In this document: positions 35,461 through 46,472 of the stretch, in pieces
Layout: each line of letters begins with the position of its first letter
Position numbering within the stretch: the first letter of the stretch is position 1
The notes under the pieces: model-generated
Databases searched by the model: none
The model's input: the letters and a program-made list of their open reading frames with translations, nothing else
What the model was told of the DNA's origin: nothing
Made by a program: the position numbers and the translations under genes
NCBI GenBank assembly: GCA_036346255.1
Contig: CM070635.1
Location: 47,271,715 to 47,335,714, forward strand
Direction of reading: 5' to 3'
DNA: 64,000 nucleotides
Source of the DNA: Ampelocalamus luodianensis
Taxonomy: Eukaryota > Streptophyta > Magnoliopsida > Poales > Poaceae

Positions 35461-35984
35461 CACCACGAAAACATTGCTTTCTGCTGTAAAAACATTTAAG
35501 CTCATTGTTCCAACATCGATGCCTATTGACGAAATATTACTATCCGAGCTGGGTTAAAAACAGTACCGTAGTCAATAAAGCTTCCAACAAATAGAATGTA
35601 AGCTGTTGCTTCCCTAGATTATTACATCCTACCACCAATTTAACCAAGATTTTTTAAAAAAACTCAAACATATTGTACATGACATTCTTATGGGGGCATA
35701 TTCAATCTTGTGGTCATGATATAACGACGACGTCGATGATGTAACTGTTGTCATAAACAGAAGAATCTCTGCTTTGCATGCAAATAACGAAAGGATAGCA
35801 CCATTATCAACTGAGAACATATTCATCATTGCAGTACCACTAAGAGTCGACATTTGACCACAGGATGGCACTGTAAAATTTTCCACAAGGCTCTTGCTCT
35901 GAACTAATAGAACCAGTTCTAAAATCTCTACTCATTTTATTTGATATTAGCATGAAAGCATACCAAACTGGGTAATAACGCAGG
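35461..35984. other. Spacer without recognised genes
   Basis: I see nothing definite in this stretch, on either strand. Confidence 0.4.
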
Positions 35985-35992
35985 GCGAAATA

Positions 35993-36345
35993 CAGTGGTG
36001 GAGCCTGGTGGAGGCCAAACTGGGCTCCGGCGGCCACCCCCTTTAGTCGAAAACTTTCATTAGGATTAACTACATAGCCAAACCATTCTCAGAAGAAATC
36101 ATCATTCTATCTTGTTGGACGATTTACCTAGTCAGAAACATAGCATGTTGCACAGGAGATTCAAAACTGGAAGAGAGACTTGAGCAATTAATGAATTTGC
36201 TTTGGTTAATCATCGAGTAAAAGAAAGTATGAAATATCGATCACAAGCAAAATTGGCCAGATCAATTTAGATAATTGGCTAGAAGCTTCTAACTTGAACA
36301 AGGCTACACCAAGTTGCAACTGGCCCCCTCTTGTTTTTGCCACTG
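35993..36345. mobile_element. hAT-type MITE, copy 2 (inverted)
   Basis: This is the same family as 30950-31302 but in the opposite orientation. It is flanked by an exact 8-bp target duplication, GCGAAATA (35985-35992 and 36346-36353). Its left end reads CAGTGGTGGAGC. Its right end has lost 12 bp next to the tip compared with copy 1, leaving CAGTGGCAAAAACAAG on the complementary strand. Confidence 0.9.
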
Positions 36346-36731
36346 GCGAAATACGAATGCAACGGGATTGCCATTCATCCAGTACCAGTACTCAAGAACA
36401 AAAGGTTTGCGCATTGAGAGCAAATTGAAGTTCGCTTTCATTCTCCCTCTCTCTTTTTTTTTGTTCTAACCAAACTAGATGAAGCAAATTAGTAAGAAGG
36501 GAAAGATAGCTAATTAAACAACTGGTATGAAAGGAGCCAGGAGAAAGGAGGATGATTTACACTACACCGCAGGGTCTTGGGCGTTCCGCCTGTTGAAACC
36601 CTCGGGAATCCGTTTGTCCCCGTCCTAATTGGTTGCTCGTTATTCCCCTCCGATTGTGCAGCCAGCCTGCCACCTCGCATTCCCCAGACATCCAAGAATT
36701 GCAGCCATGCTGTTGCTGCCCCAAATCCATC

Positions 36732-37728
36732 TCATTTCACGACGGCATGATTGCTCCCCTCATCCTCCTTGCGGGCTGCGTCGTCCTTACGAACCATCTC
36801 CCAGAAGAAATCTGTGAGGACAGTCTCGTATCCCGGCATCTTGGCGTAACCAGGGAAGTAGTTGATGTCAATGACGAGGTACCGGTCGCCGGCGCGGAGG
36901 TCCCGGATCATGTCGAAGTTGAAGAGCTGGAGGCCCAGCGCGCGGCGGAGCCCCCCTGCAATCTCGTTGACGAAGCTGGCGGGCGGCATGACGGCGTCCT
37001 CGAGGCGCATGGCCTCGTAGTACTCCTCGGCCGTGCCCTCAGTGGGGAGGTTGGAGACCTGGGAGAAGGAGACGGAGCCCTCGGCGGAGGTGTCCTCGAG
37101 GATCTCCTTGGACACGTCCGGGAGGCTGCGGCGCTTGACGCAGGTGACGTGGCCGCCGACGACGTAGACCTTGAAGATGACACCGCCGTGGTTGACGAAC
37201 TCCTGTAGGACGAGCGGCGGGCGGAGCTTGCGGAGGCCTTCGCGGTGGTAGACGAGGGACATCTTGTGTGACTTGGCGGTGCCGTCGGCGACGAGTGGCT
37301 TGGCGATGAGGGGGAAGCGGAGGGCGGCGAGGAGGCCCGAGTCCGCGAGTGCGGCGGCGTCGTACACGACGACCTGGCTGGGGATGCCGAAGGTGTGGTC
37401 GGCGGCGAGCGGGACGTCGAGCTCGGAGACGACCTGGAGCATGGAGATGCGGTTGTGGAGGCGGTCGATGGCGTGGAGCGGGTCGACGACGGGGACGGAG
37501 GGGTGGCGCGCGGAGAAGGCCTCGAGCTCGGCGCGCCAGCCGTCGCCGTAGAGCTTGTGGATGAGGAGGTCGAAGGGGCCGCGAGGCGTCGACGGGGACG
37601 AGGTCCATGCCGCAGGCGGCCGCGCACGAGAGGAGCGAGGGCTGGATGAAGCTCTGCTGCTTCTTGGGCGCGAGCGCGTAGCTGATGAGGTAGCGGCGAC
37701 GGCCGCCGGGGGAGGGCTCGGCGGCCAT
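36732..37728 (-). pseudogene. Inositol-tetrakisphosphate 1-kinase (ITPK) with frameshifting deletion
   Basis: Intronless, minus strand. The N-terminal frame from 37728 (MAAEPSPGG, then ISYALAPKKQQSFIQPSL) runs to DLVPVDAS. The rest, from GPFDLLIHKLYGDGW to NHAVVK and the TGA at 36732, is in another frame. At about 37578-37586 some six codons expected between DAS and GPFDLL are replaced by one base, equal to a 17-bp loss. Restoring the length would give about 337 residues, the usual family size. ITPKs are cytosolic ATP-grasp kinases that phosphorylate inositol tris- and tetrakisphosphates on the way to phytate. ATP-grasp blocks present: HNRISMLQVV, GTAKSHKMSLVYH, LQEFVNHGGVIFKVYVVGG and IDINYFPGYAKMPGYE. 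As written, translation from the start would lose the kinase domain. This may be a null allele, a pseudogene or a sequence error. Start at 37728 chosen from the family N-terminus. Confidence 0.9.
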
Positions 37729-38209
37729 TGGGTGGGTCGGGATTCGGGAATCGATGGAAGAGGAGAGGAAATCGATTTAGATGGATAAAGGTGGGGAGAG
37801 GGATGGGATGCCATGTCTTTTATAATCAATTCCAAACCCTTTCTCTTTCCCGTGGACCGGGTTCTGGTACCTGTTCTATCGTAGAGTAGACCGCAACCGA
37901 ATAAGGAAAGGAATGGAGTGGCCCGAAAGTGGAGCGGCAAATACAGTGTGTTACTGTATGAGAGAATCGATTATTTATCCTTCTTTTAGACGTGTTTTCC
38001 CAATTTTACCTCGAGCGATTGGTATTTTACCTCTCGTTTAGTTTGATTTTTTATTAAATACCCTGTTTTAATTATTATAATAATATCTAAGTTTTTTTTC
38101 GTTCAAGCCACGTTGCCCTTGTTATTCCACATCCATTGCCTCCGCACTCTCCAATTCCCTAGACCCACCACCACCACAAACGCTCGCGTCCCCAACCTCG
38201 TCGAGAATC
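37729..38209. other. ITPK 5' flank and spacer
   Basis: The 5' UTR and promoter of the minus-strand ITPK gene should lie here. AT-rich sequence follows from about 37960. No separate gene was found. Confidence 0.45.
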
Positions 38210-38880
38210 ATGGCCGCCCTCCTCTCCTCCCACCTCCCCACATCTACCCCAACCTCCTCCTCCACCTACGCTCACCCCACTCCCCACTTCCTCTCCTTCC
38301 CCTACACTGTCCCAAATGCCCACCTTCGCTGTTGCGGCCCACTCCTCGTATCCTCCGCCGCTCGCTCCCCCTGCCGCAGCCCATCCCTTTCGCTCCCTGG
38401 CCTCCTCCGATACACCGCGCCCTCGTTGTCGCCCGTCCCCATAGGATATCGTCGCCGACTTGGCCTCGGCCCGAGTCGTCTTCTCCGGCATCACCGACCC
38501 GGACGCGCTCCTTGTCGACCTCTCCACCCACGGCCCCGTCCATGCCATTGTCTGTTACCTCGCCAAATCGATCCCTTCCTCTCTCTTGTGTGCGCATCGC
38601 GACGACAACAATGCCTCCACCTGCTCTCACGGTGCACGCTCAACCTCGCCCTCGCCTGCGGTGAATCCAACGTATCCATCCACCACCCCTAGCTCCGCCT
38701 CCTCGAGCACCGGCGACGACCACGACGATGCGCCGGTGAGTCGACCACCCCTCCCCCTCGGCCTCCACTGCAACCAAGCATCATCTTCCTCTTCCCCAAC
38801 ACGAGGGCGGTGCACCTCCAATGGCCATGGCGGGGGTCCTCTCCACGACAGCGACAACCACTCAGTGTCTCAGATTTGGG
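38210..38880 (+). pseudogene. Degenerate gene fragment, possibly organelle PPR-like
   Basis: A frame from the ATG at 38210 encodes a Ser/Thr/Pro-rich, transit-peptide-like stretch (MAALLSSHLPTSTPTSSS). A second frame at about 38451-38600 has ASARVVFSGITDPDALL, which resembles the start of a PPR repeat. The two are out of frame and no array of repeats follows. I read it as the decayed 5' end of an organelle-targeted gene. The PPR assignment is weak. Confidence 0.3.
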
Positions 38881-39468
38881 CAACCTCTAGTGATTGTTTT
38901 GTATTTTTGTACTCGAACTGGGTGGTCTATAAGCTTGTTGTTCTGTCTTGTTCTGATGGCCAAGAACCTGAACCAAAATGTGAATTGAATTAATGTATTT
39001 TTGTTCTGATGGCCAAGAACCTGAACAAAATTGTGAAGTGAATGTGCATGCTTGAAGAATTGTTGTATGCAAGAATTGTTTACTGAATCATGTGGTTCTT
39101 GTGTCAATGTTCTTGGATGTAAAAAGGCAAGAAACATGTATGATTTGTACATAAATAGCATCGACAAGGTTGGTCCAGCAGCGCGACGGCGACAACGATG
39201 ATGAAGGTGGTGTCGGAGATGGACCAGCAGCGCGGCAACGACAACAACGACAAAGATGGTGACGACAACGGTGAGGAAGACAATGGCAACAACAGCTCAT
39301 TGTAAACAACAATGAGGGCAACATGGTCATTTGGCGTGGCCAAAACTAGGGGAAAACCTAGATATTATTAAAATAATAAAAAGAGTATTTAATCAAAAAT
39401 CAAGCTAAGCGAGGGTTAAATAAACATTGCATCGGGGAGGAGGGTAAAATTCCAAAATGCGTACAAGA
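38881..39468. other. Spacer with GA/CAACGA-rich DNA
   Basis: An imperfect direct repeat containing GATGGCCAAGAACCTGAAC occurs twice at about 38957 and 39008. A CAACGAC-rich stretch lies at 39180-39310. No gene recognised. Confidence 0.45.
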
Positions 39469-39754
39469 GCATCTCCAATAGTTAGAGATAATCTTGTCTC
39501 TAATATGTGCCACATCATTCTTAGAGACAACATCTCCAATAGATAATCTCTAGCACACTCTTCAACATTTATATTTTATAATTTTCCTTTGAAACGGGTA
39601 TACATGTCAACTAGAGTAGATTAATGTATCTGTCTTGTTTCGCGTGCACAACAATCTCTTTAGGGAGAGACGACCCGTGTTCTCTCTCCTCCACGTAGGA
39701 TTTTATTGACGTGGCATAGCTAAGAGACGACAATAGATATACTATTGGAGATGC
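39469..39754. mobile_element. MITE with GCATCTCCAATAG ends
   Basis: Inverted ends GCATCTCCAATAG (39469-39481) and its complement (39742-39754). The interior contains several GTCTCT/AGAGAC blocks. It is about 286 bp and non-coding, and is the intact reference for the split copy at 19845-21863. This end type is common among small grass DNA elements. The target duplication was not resolved. Confidence 0.7.
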
Positions 39755-40434
39755 CCAAAGATGATGATAATAATCAATTCCCGTGTGAGGGTGGTATCAT
39801 ACGGAATGACACCGTGTGGTTGCCTGCATGCTGAGATCATTAAGAGCGTCGAGAGGACGATCCGGGAACACGTGGCGTGCCTCATCACAGGAGCGCCGCG
39901 CTGCCATCAGGCTGCTCCCAGTGCTCCACTCTGGCTGGTATCTTAAGCCTGCCATATAGGCAAAATGATAATGTGTCACCATAGTTAATGAAGAGAGATG
40001 ATGCTCTAGTATCTAACCTGGATACTGGTTCGATCTCAAATCCAACGCAAAAAAAATGTTGTGATCGATCCCGTGCGGTGCCAACAAATATGTATTGCGT
40101 TTAGTACATATCACAAATATGCCACAATACTCAAATACTAGTAAAGATCATGTATGTAATTAAATAAAACAGTTTAAGATACTACATCATACAAAATCAT
40201 GTATTAAAAAAATAATATCGTAACACTCCTCGTACATTAAAAAACTACACTAAAATAATGCCATGCCAACGGACGCCCCCCGTCAGTGACTTTCCACCCT
40301 CCTCGTGGATCGTGCCACCGCCGGCCAGACGTCTCCGTGTGAGGGCAACAGCTCCACGCGCCAGGTCGGCACGCTCCCTCCGCGTCCCAAGTAGGCGGCG
40401 GCGCGCCTCCCTGGGCAGGCGAGCAGGGCGCGGC
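39755..40434. other. Spacer with degenerate continuation of the TPR fragment
   Basis: Mostly AT-rich spacer. From about 40300 to 40434 the minus strand continues the TPR remnant in shifted frames. No intact gene. Confidence 0.4.
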
Positions 40435-40689
40435 CTAGTACTCCTCGGCGCCCGCCAGGTCGCCCTCCGCCTTGTGCAGGTACTTGCCGTAGCTGCGCAG
40501 CAGCAGCGGGTTGTCCTTGTCCGGCTCCAGCCTCAGCACCCTGCGGTACTGCTCCATGCCTCGACCGGAGCTACAATTGCCCTTGCCACCGACGCCGGCG
40601 CCGTCGAAGCACTCGTCCGTTGTCGCCTTCTTCTTGTAAGGAGCTAGGTAGATCCAGACGGAGGAGCACGTGAAGCGGGCCTTATCCAC
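40435..40689 (-). pseudogene. TPR-protein fragment
   Basis: The minus-strand frame contains YRRVLRLEPDKDNPLLLRSY and GKYLHKAEGDLAGAEEY. This matches a single repeat of a plant TPR family in which such repeats are tandem. A TAG follows at once where the family continues with further repeats, and the next residues (GRALLACPG) are recognisable after the stop. It is a broken piece of a TPR gene, with no intact copy in the window. Confidence 0.6.
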
Positions 40690-41064
40690 CTAGGAATAGT
40701 GACACATACCTAGTCATCATCGATCGATCAGCTAGATCGCAAGACCAGGTGCTTCTGCTGCTGCTGCTGCTGCTGCTGTGCCTGTGCGTGGGTAGCGGTT
40801 GCTTCTTAACCAAGAGTGAGGTTCAAACTTCTTCTGGGTCGATCAAATCCGATCCTAATTAAGGAACCGTGTCTCCACTTCACCCTGAATTCCTGATGCA
40901 GAGTTGCAGACTTAAAAACTGATCTACGGTATAACACTAGCGCTGTAGGTCCTGCCGTCCTGTAAATACGGTTCCTCAGATCACAACTTCTCGCAATCAA
41001 CTGCCTTTACTTTGTTGGATTACATTCTTCTGATCTCAGATGAATCCTTCGTATAGTTCGCAAG
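40690..41064. other. Spacer
   Basis: A (CTG)n run lies at about 40753-40777. Nothing else recognised. Confidence 0.4.
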
Positions 41065-41641
41065 CTAGGTAAGATCTTCGGTCACAACTGACTCATCAAA
41101 CCACAACAAAGGTCCACTGAACTTTATTTGATCTTGGAACGGAAGAGGAGCCCAATTCTTTACGGATGATCTGATGATGAAAAGAACTGTTTCCACCAGC
41201 ATTCCACCAACTAATCCTAAGATGCCTCCAGCAGCATTCTGAGAAATCATAAACAAGGTGTTACCTCACGAGGTTTAGACGAAGTGCTACATTAACGGTT
41301 TCGATAAACACAATAGCTTTCAACATTCACAACTACAGAGGAAGGAAAAATTAGCTGTTTTCTGTCTAATATTTATCAGACTCCTCACTGCTATATATAA
41401 TGCAACCCTCCTAATCTGCTTTGTCACAATTTTTTGTAGGGTGGGTCCATGCACTATGATAGGAGCAGTCAAGTTGAACCAAATCATTAAGCGAAAAAAA
41501 TAATCCACAACTTAAAATTACATGACGGAAGCATATGCTGTTCTCATGGACTTACCATTACAGGACTGTTGCTGAACAAAGCACTGAAAGCAGCAAATCC
41601 GACCAAATAACCCGTGAGCATTATAAGGACAACATGCAGAC
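41065..41641 (-). CDS. Membrane protein, last two exons only
   Basis: Two minus-strand exons, 41641-41556 and 41238-41065, join in phase. The first encodes one hydrophobic segment (HVVLIMLTGYLVGFAAFSAL). The second starts AAGGILGLVGGMLVETVLFI, another membrane segment, then a soluble tail ending SVVTEDLT and a TAG. Both splice sites are consensus. The 5' exons are missing: about 250 bp upstream an LTR-like block begins at 41888. I do not recognise the family beyond two or more membrane spans. It could be a live gene with a transposon in its intron or a truncated remnant. Confidence 0.6.
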
Positions 41642-43497
41642 CTGAAACAAGAGAAAACATCCAATTGATCAGTGAACACCGTACAACCAAATGCTAGCAG
41701 CCTAGACTCAAAAGTAAACATAATGTGCTAGTGGCCTAGTGCACTAAGAGGATATGCGCACTTTTAACAACTAAAAGGATGCTGCGTTTGCCCATTCAAA
41801 ATTTTCAATTTGGATAAAATTCCAGGCATATAGATGTCATCGGTAACACACTGCCTTGCCCAAATTATATACGGGAAGAAAACAAATTGTTGGATCGAAA
41901 CGACGACTAGAGAGGGTGAATAAGAGTATTACCTAATTTTTCACTTTGATCATATTCAACTCAATTTTCACTCCAATAGCTATAAAAACTATGAAGATAA
42001 ATGTTCAAGCATAACAAAAGTCTTATTTTGAATCCAATCGAAACTCCGAAGCACACAACTAAAAAACGCCAAAATGCCATGTTAAACAAGATCGATGAAC
42101 AAAGGTTGCACCATCATCATGAGCAGAGAGCGTACTACCGGGTAAATAGTAAAAACAATATAATGAACAGGGAAATTAATCTGAAACCAAAATCCAAAAT
42201 TGGCACCGCTTTTGATCCATAACTCCAAACTTCCTGAAATTTGAAACATACCTTCTCTAGGATGTCAAGAACCTATTTCAATCAAGGATCGTGTAGATCA
42301 TTACCAAAGTTCCGACCTTTTTCCGTTTGAGTGAATGCTGCTCTCAAAACCGGGCCAAAATCAAACTTTGATCCAAAAGTTTGCTCATGGATAAAAGATG
42401 ATCCTAGATACACTCCCACATATCACAATAAGCAAGATCACCATAAAAAATCAAAGAAAAACCAAGGAATCATCAAAAATCCAAAAGTCACCGAAGAGAG
42501 AGTAAGAACAAGAGTAGACTCATCTTGAGGAATCTTGTTTGGATTGATTTGAGATTGATGTTGGTTTACAACCACTCTATCATGGAGGACAAAAGCTCAA
42601 CACTTGAACACACAATCAATCCAACTCTCAAGAACCCTACCCTCGCCACTTTCCTCTCCTATCTCTAAAATACAAACTAGGGTTTCTAGGTACAAGGGTT
42701 GGGAGGTGCACAACCAGCACTCTCCCGTTTTATAGTGGAGGCTAGCTTCTAGAGAGACATCCCAAACGAACACCCGTTAAGCCCACACACAAACGGGTTT
42801 CACTCACACACACATCTCAAAGCACCGTCTTCATCTTTTCTTGACTTAAATCACTACTCCTTGTGCTGTCTTACGCCGCGGTTTAACCAAAAGCCATCAA
42901 GACAGTATTTTGGTGAAATTACCAAAATACCCCTTCTCGATCCTTCTCCAAAGACCGAGTCCAATTTTATAAAACAATCACATGCTTCGCCACGTGTAGG
43001 TTGATTAACATGCTTCTCCAGAGGCTCGAGAAATACAGAAAAACACCTTCTCTGGAATTTACATACCGCCACATAACAAAGGAACTCGCAGGGTTGCGGT
43101 AGTTCCGTTTCACATTTGCGGTCATCACGCTCGCGATAGTTCCGCCACAACAACTCCAAGACTCGCATATCGGTAGTACCGCTTACCAAATGCGGTCATA
43201 CCGATTTCCATCCAACTTCTTCCGAAGCTTTTGAATGCGAGAGGCATGACTCCTTTGTCTTGAGTCATGTCGATCTTTTATCACCTTTGCATTTCCTTTT
43301 TATGTCATCACTCAAACTCCGGACTAAGCCTTGAAACATCTTAGCACACATGTTAGTCTCACAACACAATTTCAAATAATTGAATGTAATTGGTATGAGT
43401 ATATATAAACACGGTTATATATATACTCAAGAGTTATGTTTCAAAGTAGATCACAAGGATCAATACTAATGAAACAACAAGGCTATGAGTATATATA

Positions 43498-43710
43498 AAC
43501 TACACAAGTTATATATACTACAAGTATATCTGAACTACACAAGTTGTATATCTCGAATATGAGTGTATACAAACTACACAAGTTGTATATACTCATATGA
43601 ATATATTAACTACATAAGTTAAATATATTCAAGGATATATGAACATCCATGAACTACACAAGTTTCATATGTTCTCATATACTCATATGAATGTACTAAC
43701 TACACAAGTT
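43498..43710. repeat. AACTACACAAGTT array
   Basis: The 13-mer AACTACACAAGTT occurs exactly at 43498, 43533, 43572, 43652 and 43698, plus a one-base variant at 43608. Each copy is an imperfect AACT..AGTT palindrome flanked by ATATAC/GTATAT-type sequence. Confidence 0.8.
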
Positions 43711-43924
43711 AAATATATTCAAGGATATGTTTCAAAGTAAAGATCCTTAATATATGTGGAAAGAGAATATGGATCAATACTAATGAAACCACAAAATATA
43801 GAATGAACTCCCCTAAATGTGTGCATACACAAATGTGTAATGGAAACATATGCACATATCCAAGTTAAACTTTTTTTGTGGAGTTTATCATATATTTTGG
43901 ATCCGAAGAATGCAACAAGATATA

Positions 43925-44250
43925 ATAAAACGAAGTAGAATGCATACCTCTTGTATTTCCATCTTTATATCCAAACGAGACTAAGCAATAGATAATCAAT
44001 AGAATTGTTAGTCTCACAAATAGATTGTCATTTATGAATACATACCTGTTTAGATTTTTGCTTTTATATCCAAGCTGAGACTAAGCATGATATAACAATA
44101 AGAGTATTAGTCTCACAAGTGCATTTGTCATTAATCACTTAATCACTTGCATGCCTTCATGATTTTCACCTTTATATCCAAATAAGACTACACAATATGT
44201 ATATCAATAAAAGTGTTAGTCTCCCAATTAGATTTATCATTAATCACCAA
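43925..44250. repeat. About 100-bp tandem repeats, three units
   Basis: Each unit has TTTATATCCAA, GAGACTAAGC or GACTACACAA, then AATARAAGTGTTAGTCTC and TCATTAATCAC. The units are diverged but in the same order and spacing. Confidence 0.6.
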
Positions 44251-44922
44251 AACTCCATTACCACATAATGGCGGGTCTAGATCTTTCAGTGGGCAAGGCC
44301 GCTCGTCAGTGAGGTAGACCCACAGACGCTGTCCCCGCAGATGAATCCTCATGTGCTGGACTACTCGTAGTAGTTGGCACCGTTGAAGGTGACCGGCGGC
44401 TTCGGAACTGAGACGGTACCCGTGCTCGAGGTTCCTAAAGGTGCCATCTTGTGTGGTGGCCACTGCCAATCATACAAGAAACAGAGGAAGTGGTGGCTAC
44501 CCGATCCGGAGGGAGGAGCAGCAGTCGCAGCTTCGGGAGGAGTAGCGGCCCGAGCAGGGGAGAGGTCGGTGACGCGAGTTGGAGAGCTCAGCCGCGGCTG
44601 AGCGAGGCATCAGGGTAGAGGAGAAGCCTGGCGCCGTCGGCAAGGTGACGGCGCCAGCCTGCGAGTTGTGGCGCAGTGACCTGGCGGCGGCTTTAGGGGT
44701 GGCGACGGTGGATCTGGGAGTAGGAGTTGGGTGGGAGAGAGAGAGAAAAAGAGAAGAGAAACTCTAACCTTAACCTGTCTATTACCATGTTATGAATAGG
44801 CTTCTTGTATTACAAAGGGGGCCAATGTGTCAATATATACAAATACATAGTATGAGCAATATGCAGAAGACACCCTAAACTAGAGAAGAATGACACGGCA
44901 TATATATATACGTCTAACAAAT
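44251..44922 (-). mobile_element. Copia 5' end: LTR plus gag start, truncated
   Basis: On the minus strand an LTR-like start, TGTTAGACG, lies at 44922. A C/T-rich leader follows, then a gag N-terminal piece at 44469-44275: ATTQDGTFRNLEHG, MRIHLRGQRLWVYLTDERPC. The gag is out of frame in places and stops at about 44275, where the LTR-like block of 41888-44250 begins. No pol is attached. Confidence 0.55.
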
Positions 44923-45884
44923 CCAATATCATGTTCTGTAATATGTGCTCACACTATTAATTCTATATCCCCATATCTATGATAGATGAGATATGATCAT
45001 CAATCAATACATATACTGGTCTATAACTCACTAGTGTCCCAAGCAGTGATATCCTACCATAGATCCTTTTAGAATGATATCATACAACAAATAAAGAGCT
45101 TCATCAACGAGTCACATACTTACTAATCTTTATAAATGATAAAATATCCAAAGAACATAATGATATTTATTCTATAACTCATAAATATGGATGTGATACA
45201 ATTATCTCTATGATTATCAACTAGGACATATCACTGACAGTATCATGCATGCAGATGGTGCTTTTCTTTTTTCTTTTGAAAAATACTGATCATGTAGATG
45301 ATGTAGGTGGGCGGTAGCTTGCCAGCGGCAAGAAGGCAGGCATGCATGCATTCAAAGGACGTCGACGCGAGCTTGCTAGCAAGTAGCAACTTCCGGCCAG
45401 TACTAAGCTGTCCAACTAGTTAGCTGGTCCATTAACTCTTACTAGCTCCTTAATTCTCTTCCATGGCATCTCGCCCTCAGTCCTTTCTGCTGCAGCAGCT
45501 GCTGCTGCTCCTCCAGTAGCATGCAGTAGGATACATGTGCATCTAGAAGCAACCTGTCTTGAATACACAGGTGCTTTTAGATGCGTGCCTGCACCAGCGG
45601 CCACCACATTACCAATATATATATCTCCTGCAGGGTGGCTCATGGATGGTAGCTAAGCCAGCAATTACTTCAAGCTGGTCACAGGCTGCTGGTCAACAAA
45701 GAGCGGCGAGCATACAGGCAGCTGTGCAACTGCCACTGCCCGGCCCTGACTGATCACCGGATGCTGCAGCTTAGCCTGCACCGCGCTGCACTGCACAGCA
45801 CAGCACCACGGCTGATTGCTTTCTTGCTTGCTTCGTTACTGCATACATGATGATAGCTACTACTCCTATACAGTATACAGTAGT
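44923..45884. other. Spacer without recognised genes
   Basis: I see only AT-rich DNA to about 45240 and then more mixed sequence with CTG/CAG-rich stretches. No exon or RNA gene was confirmed. Confidence 0.4.
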
Positions 45885-46393
45885 TTTTTTTTTTTTGAAC
45901 AGACACACTACCATTCATTTAGAAGAGAAGAGCAATGCACTGGCCCCGAAAGAAATAACACCGAAGACAACAACACCTGAGAGGAAGGGCGTTGACACCA
46001 GAAAGGAGTCCCAAACCTAGGACTGCTACAGAAGCACCAACTACACTTACAAGAAAAGCACCTTGTAGAGCAACAACAAAACACACCCCTACAAACAAAT
46101 GAAACCTTGGATTAGCTATCCACGAGGCAAATGACAAAACCGGAGAACATGACTCTTGCAGGGGCTTGAGATGCAGCCATTAACACCAGGGTGCTCACCA
46201 CGGCAACAGCCACACCACGGCTCACCAATGTGAACCCACCACGACACACTACACCATTAACTGCGCCAACACCAACTCGATAGACGGCAACCGCTAGCAA
46301 GACAAGCCACAACAAAAGCATGCTGAACCACACTAGCACAATGCAGCAATAGGATGGCCGGCAAGAGCTTCGAGAAGAAGAGGGGGGTGGCCC
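45885..46393 (-). mobile_element. Retroposon, 3' part with poly(A) (LINE-related?)
   Basis: On the minus strand a GT-rich, non-coding sequence ends in CTAAATGAATGGTAGTGTG..GTTC and a run of A (poly-T at 45885-45897 on the plus strand). This is the style of a plant LINE or processed 3' end. Its 5' part continues at 50672-51056, beyond the copia element, and 46320-46393 is duplicated there. Confidence 0.5.
46320..46393. repeat. 74-bp direct repeat, copy B
   Basis: Matches 50672-50745 with a single mismatch. It begins exactly where the LTR ends (CAACA at 46394-46398 on the minus strand). Confidence 0.9.
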
Positions 46394-46436
46394 TGTTGTA
46401 TCTTCTTTTCTTTGCACTGGGTTCTAGATGAGAGGA

Positions 46437-46472
<36 letters not shown>

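Larger units (their letters stand above)
41888..44250 (+). mobile_element. LTR-like retrotransposon block with internal tandem repeats
   Basis: It starts TGTTGGATCGAAACGACGAC, the start also seen at 30586 on the minus strand. It holds no gag or pol. It includes a tandem array at 43498-43710 and about three degenerate 100-bp repeats at 43925-44250. The right end is not defined. It abuts a copia gag fragment at about 44250. Confidence 0.5.

Noticed and set aside
36633..37649. Long plus-strand frames opposite the ITPK gene
   Set aside because: They are antisense shadows of a GC-rich coding region; the minus strand has clear ITPK motifs.
43380..43740. CRISPR-like array
   Set aside because: The repeats are irregularly spaced in a plant retroelement and vary in the flanks; CRISPR arrays are not expected here.
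41888..43845. Complete LTR ending CATACA with a CAAAT target duplication
   Set aside because: CAAAT does occur before 41888 and near 43846, but a 5-base match is weak by itself and the internal repeats continue past that point.
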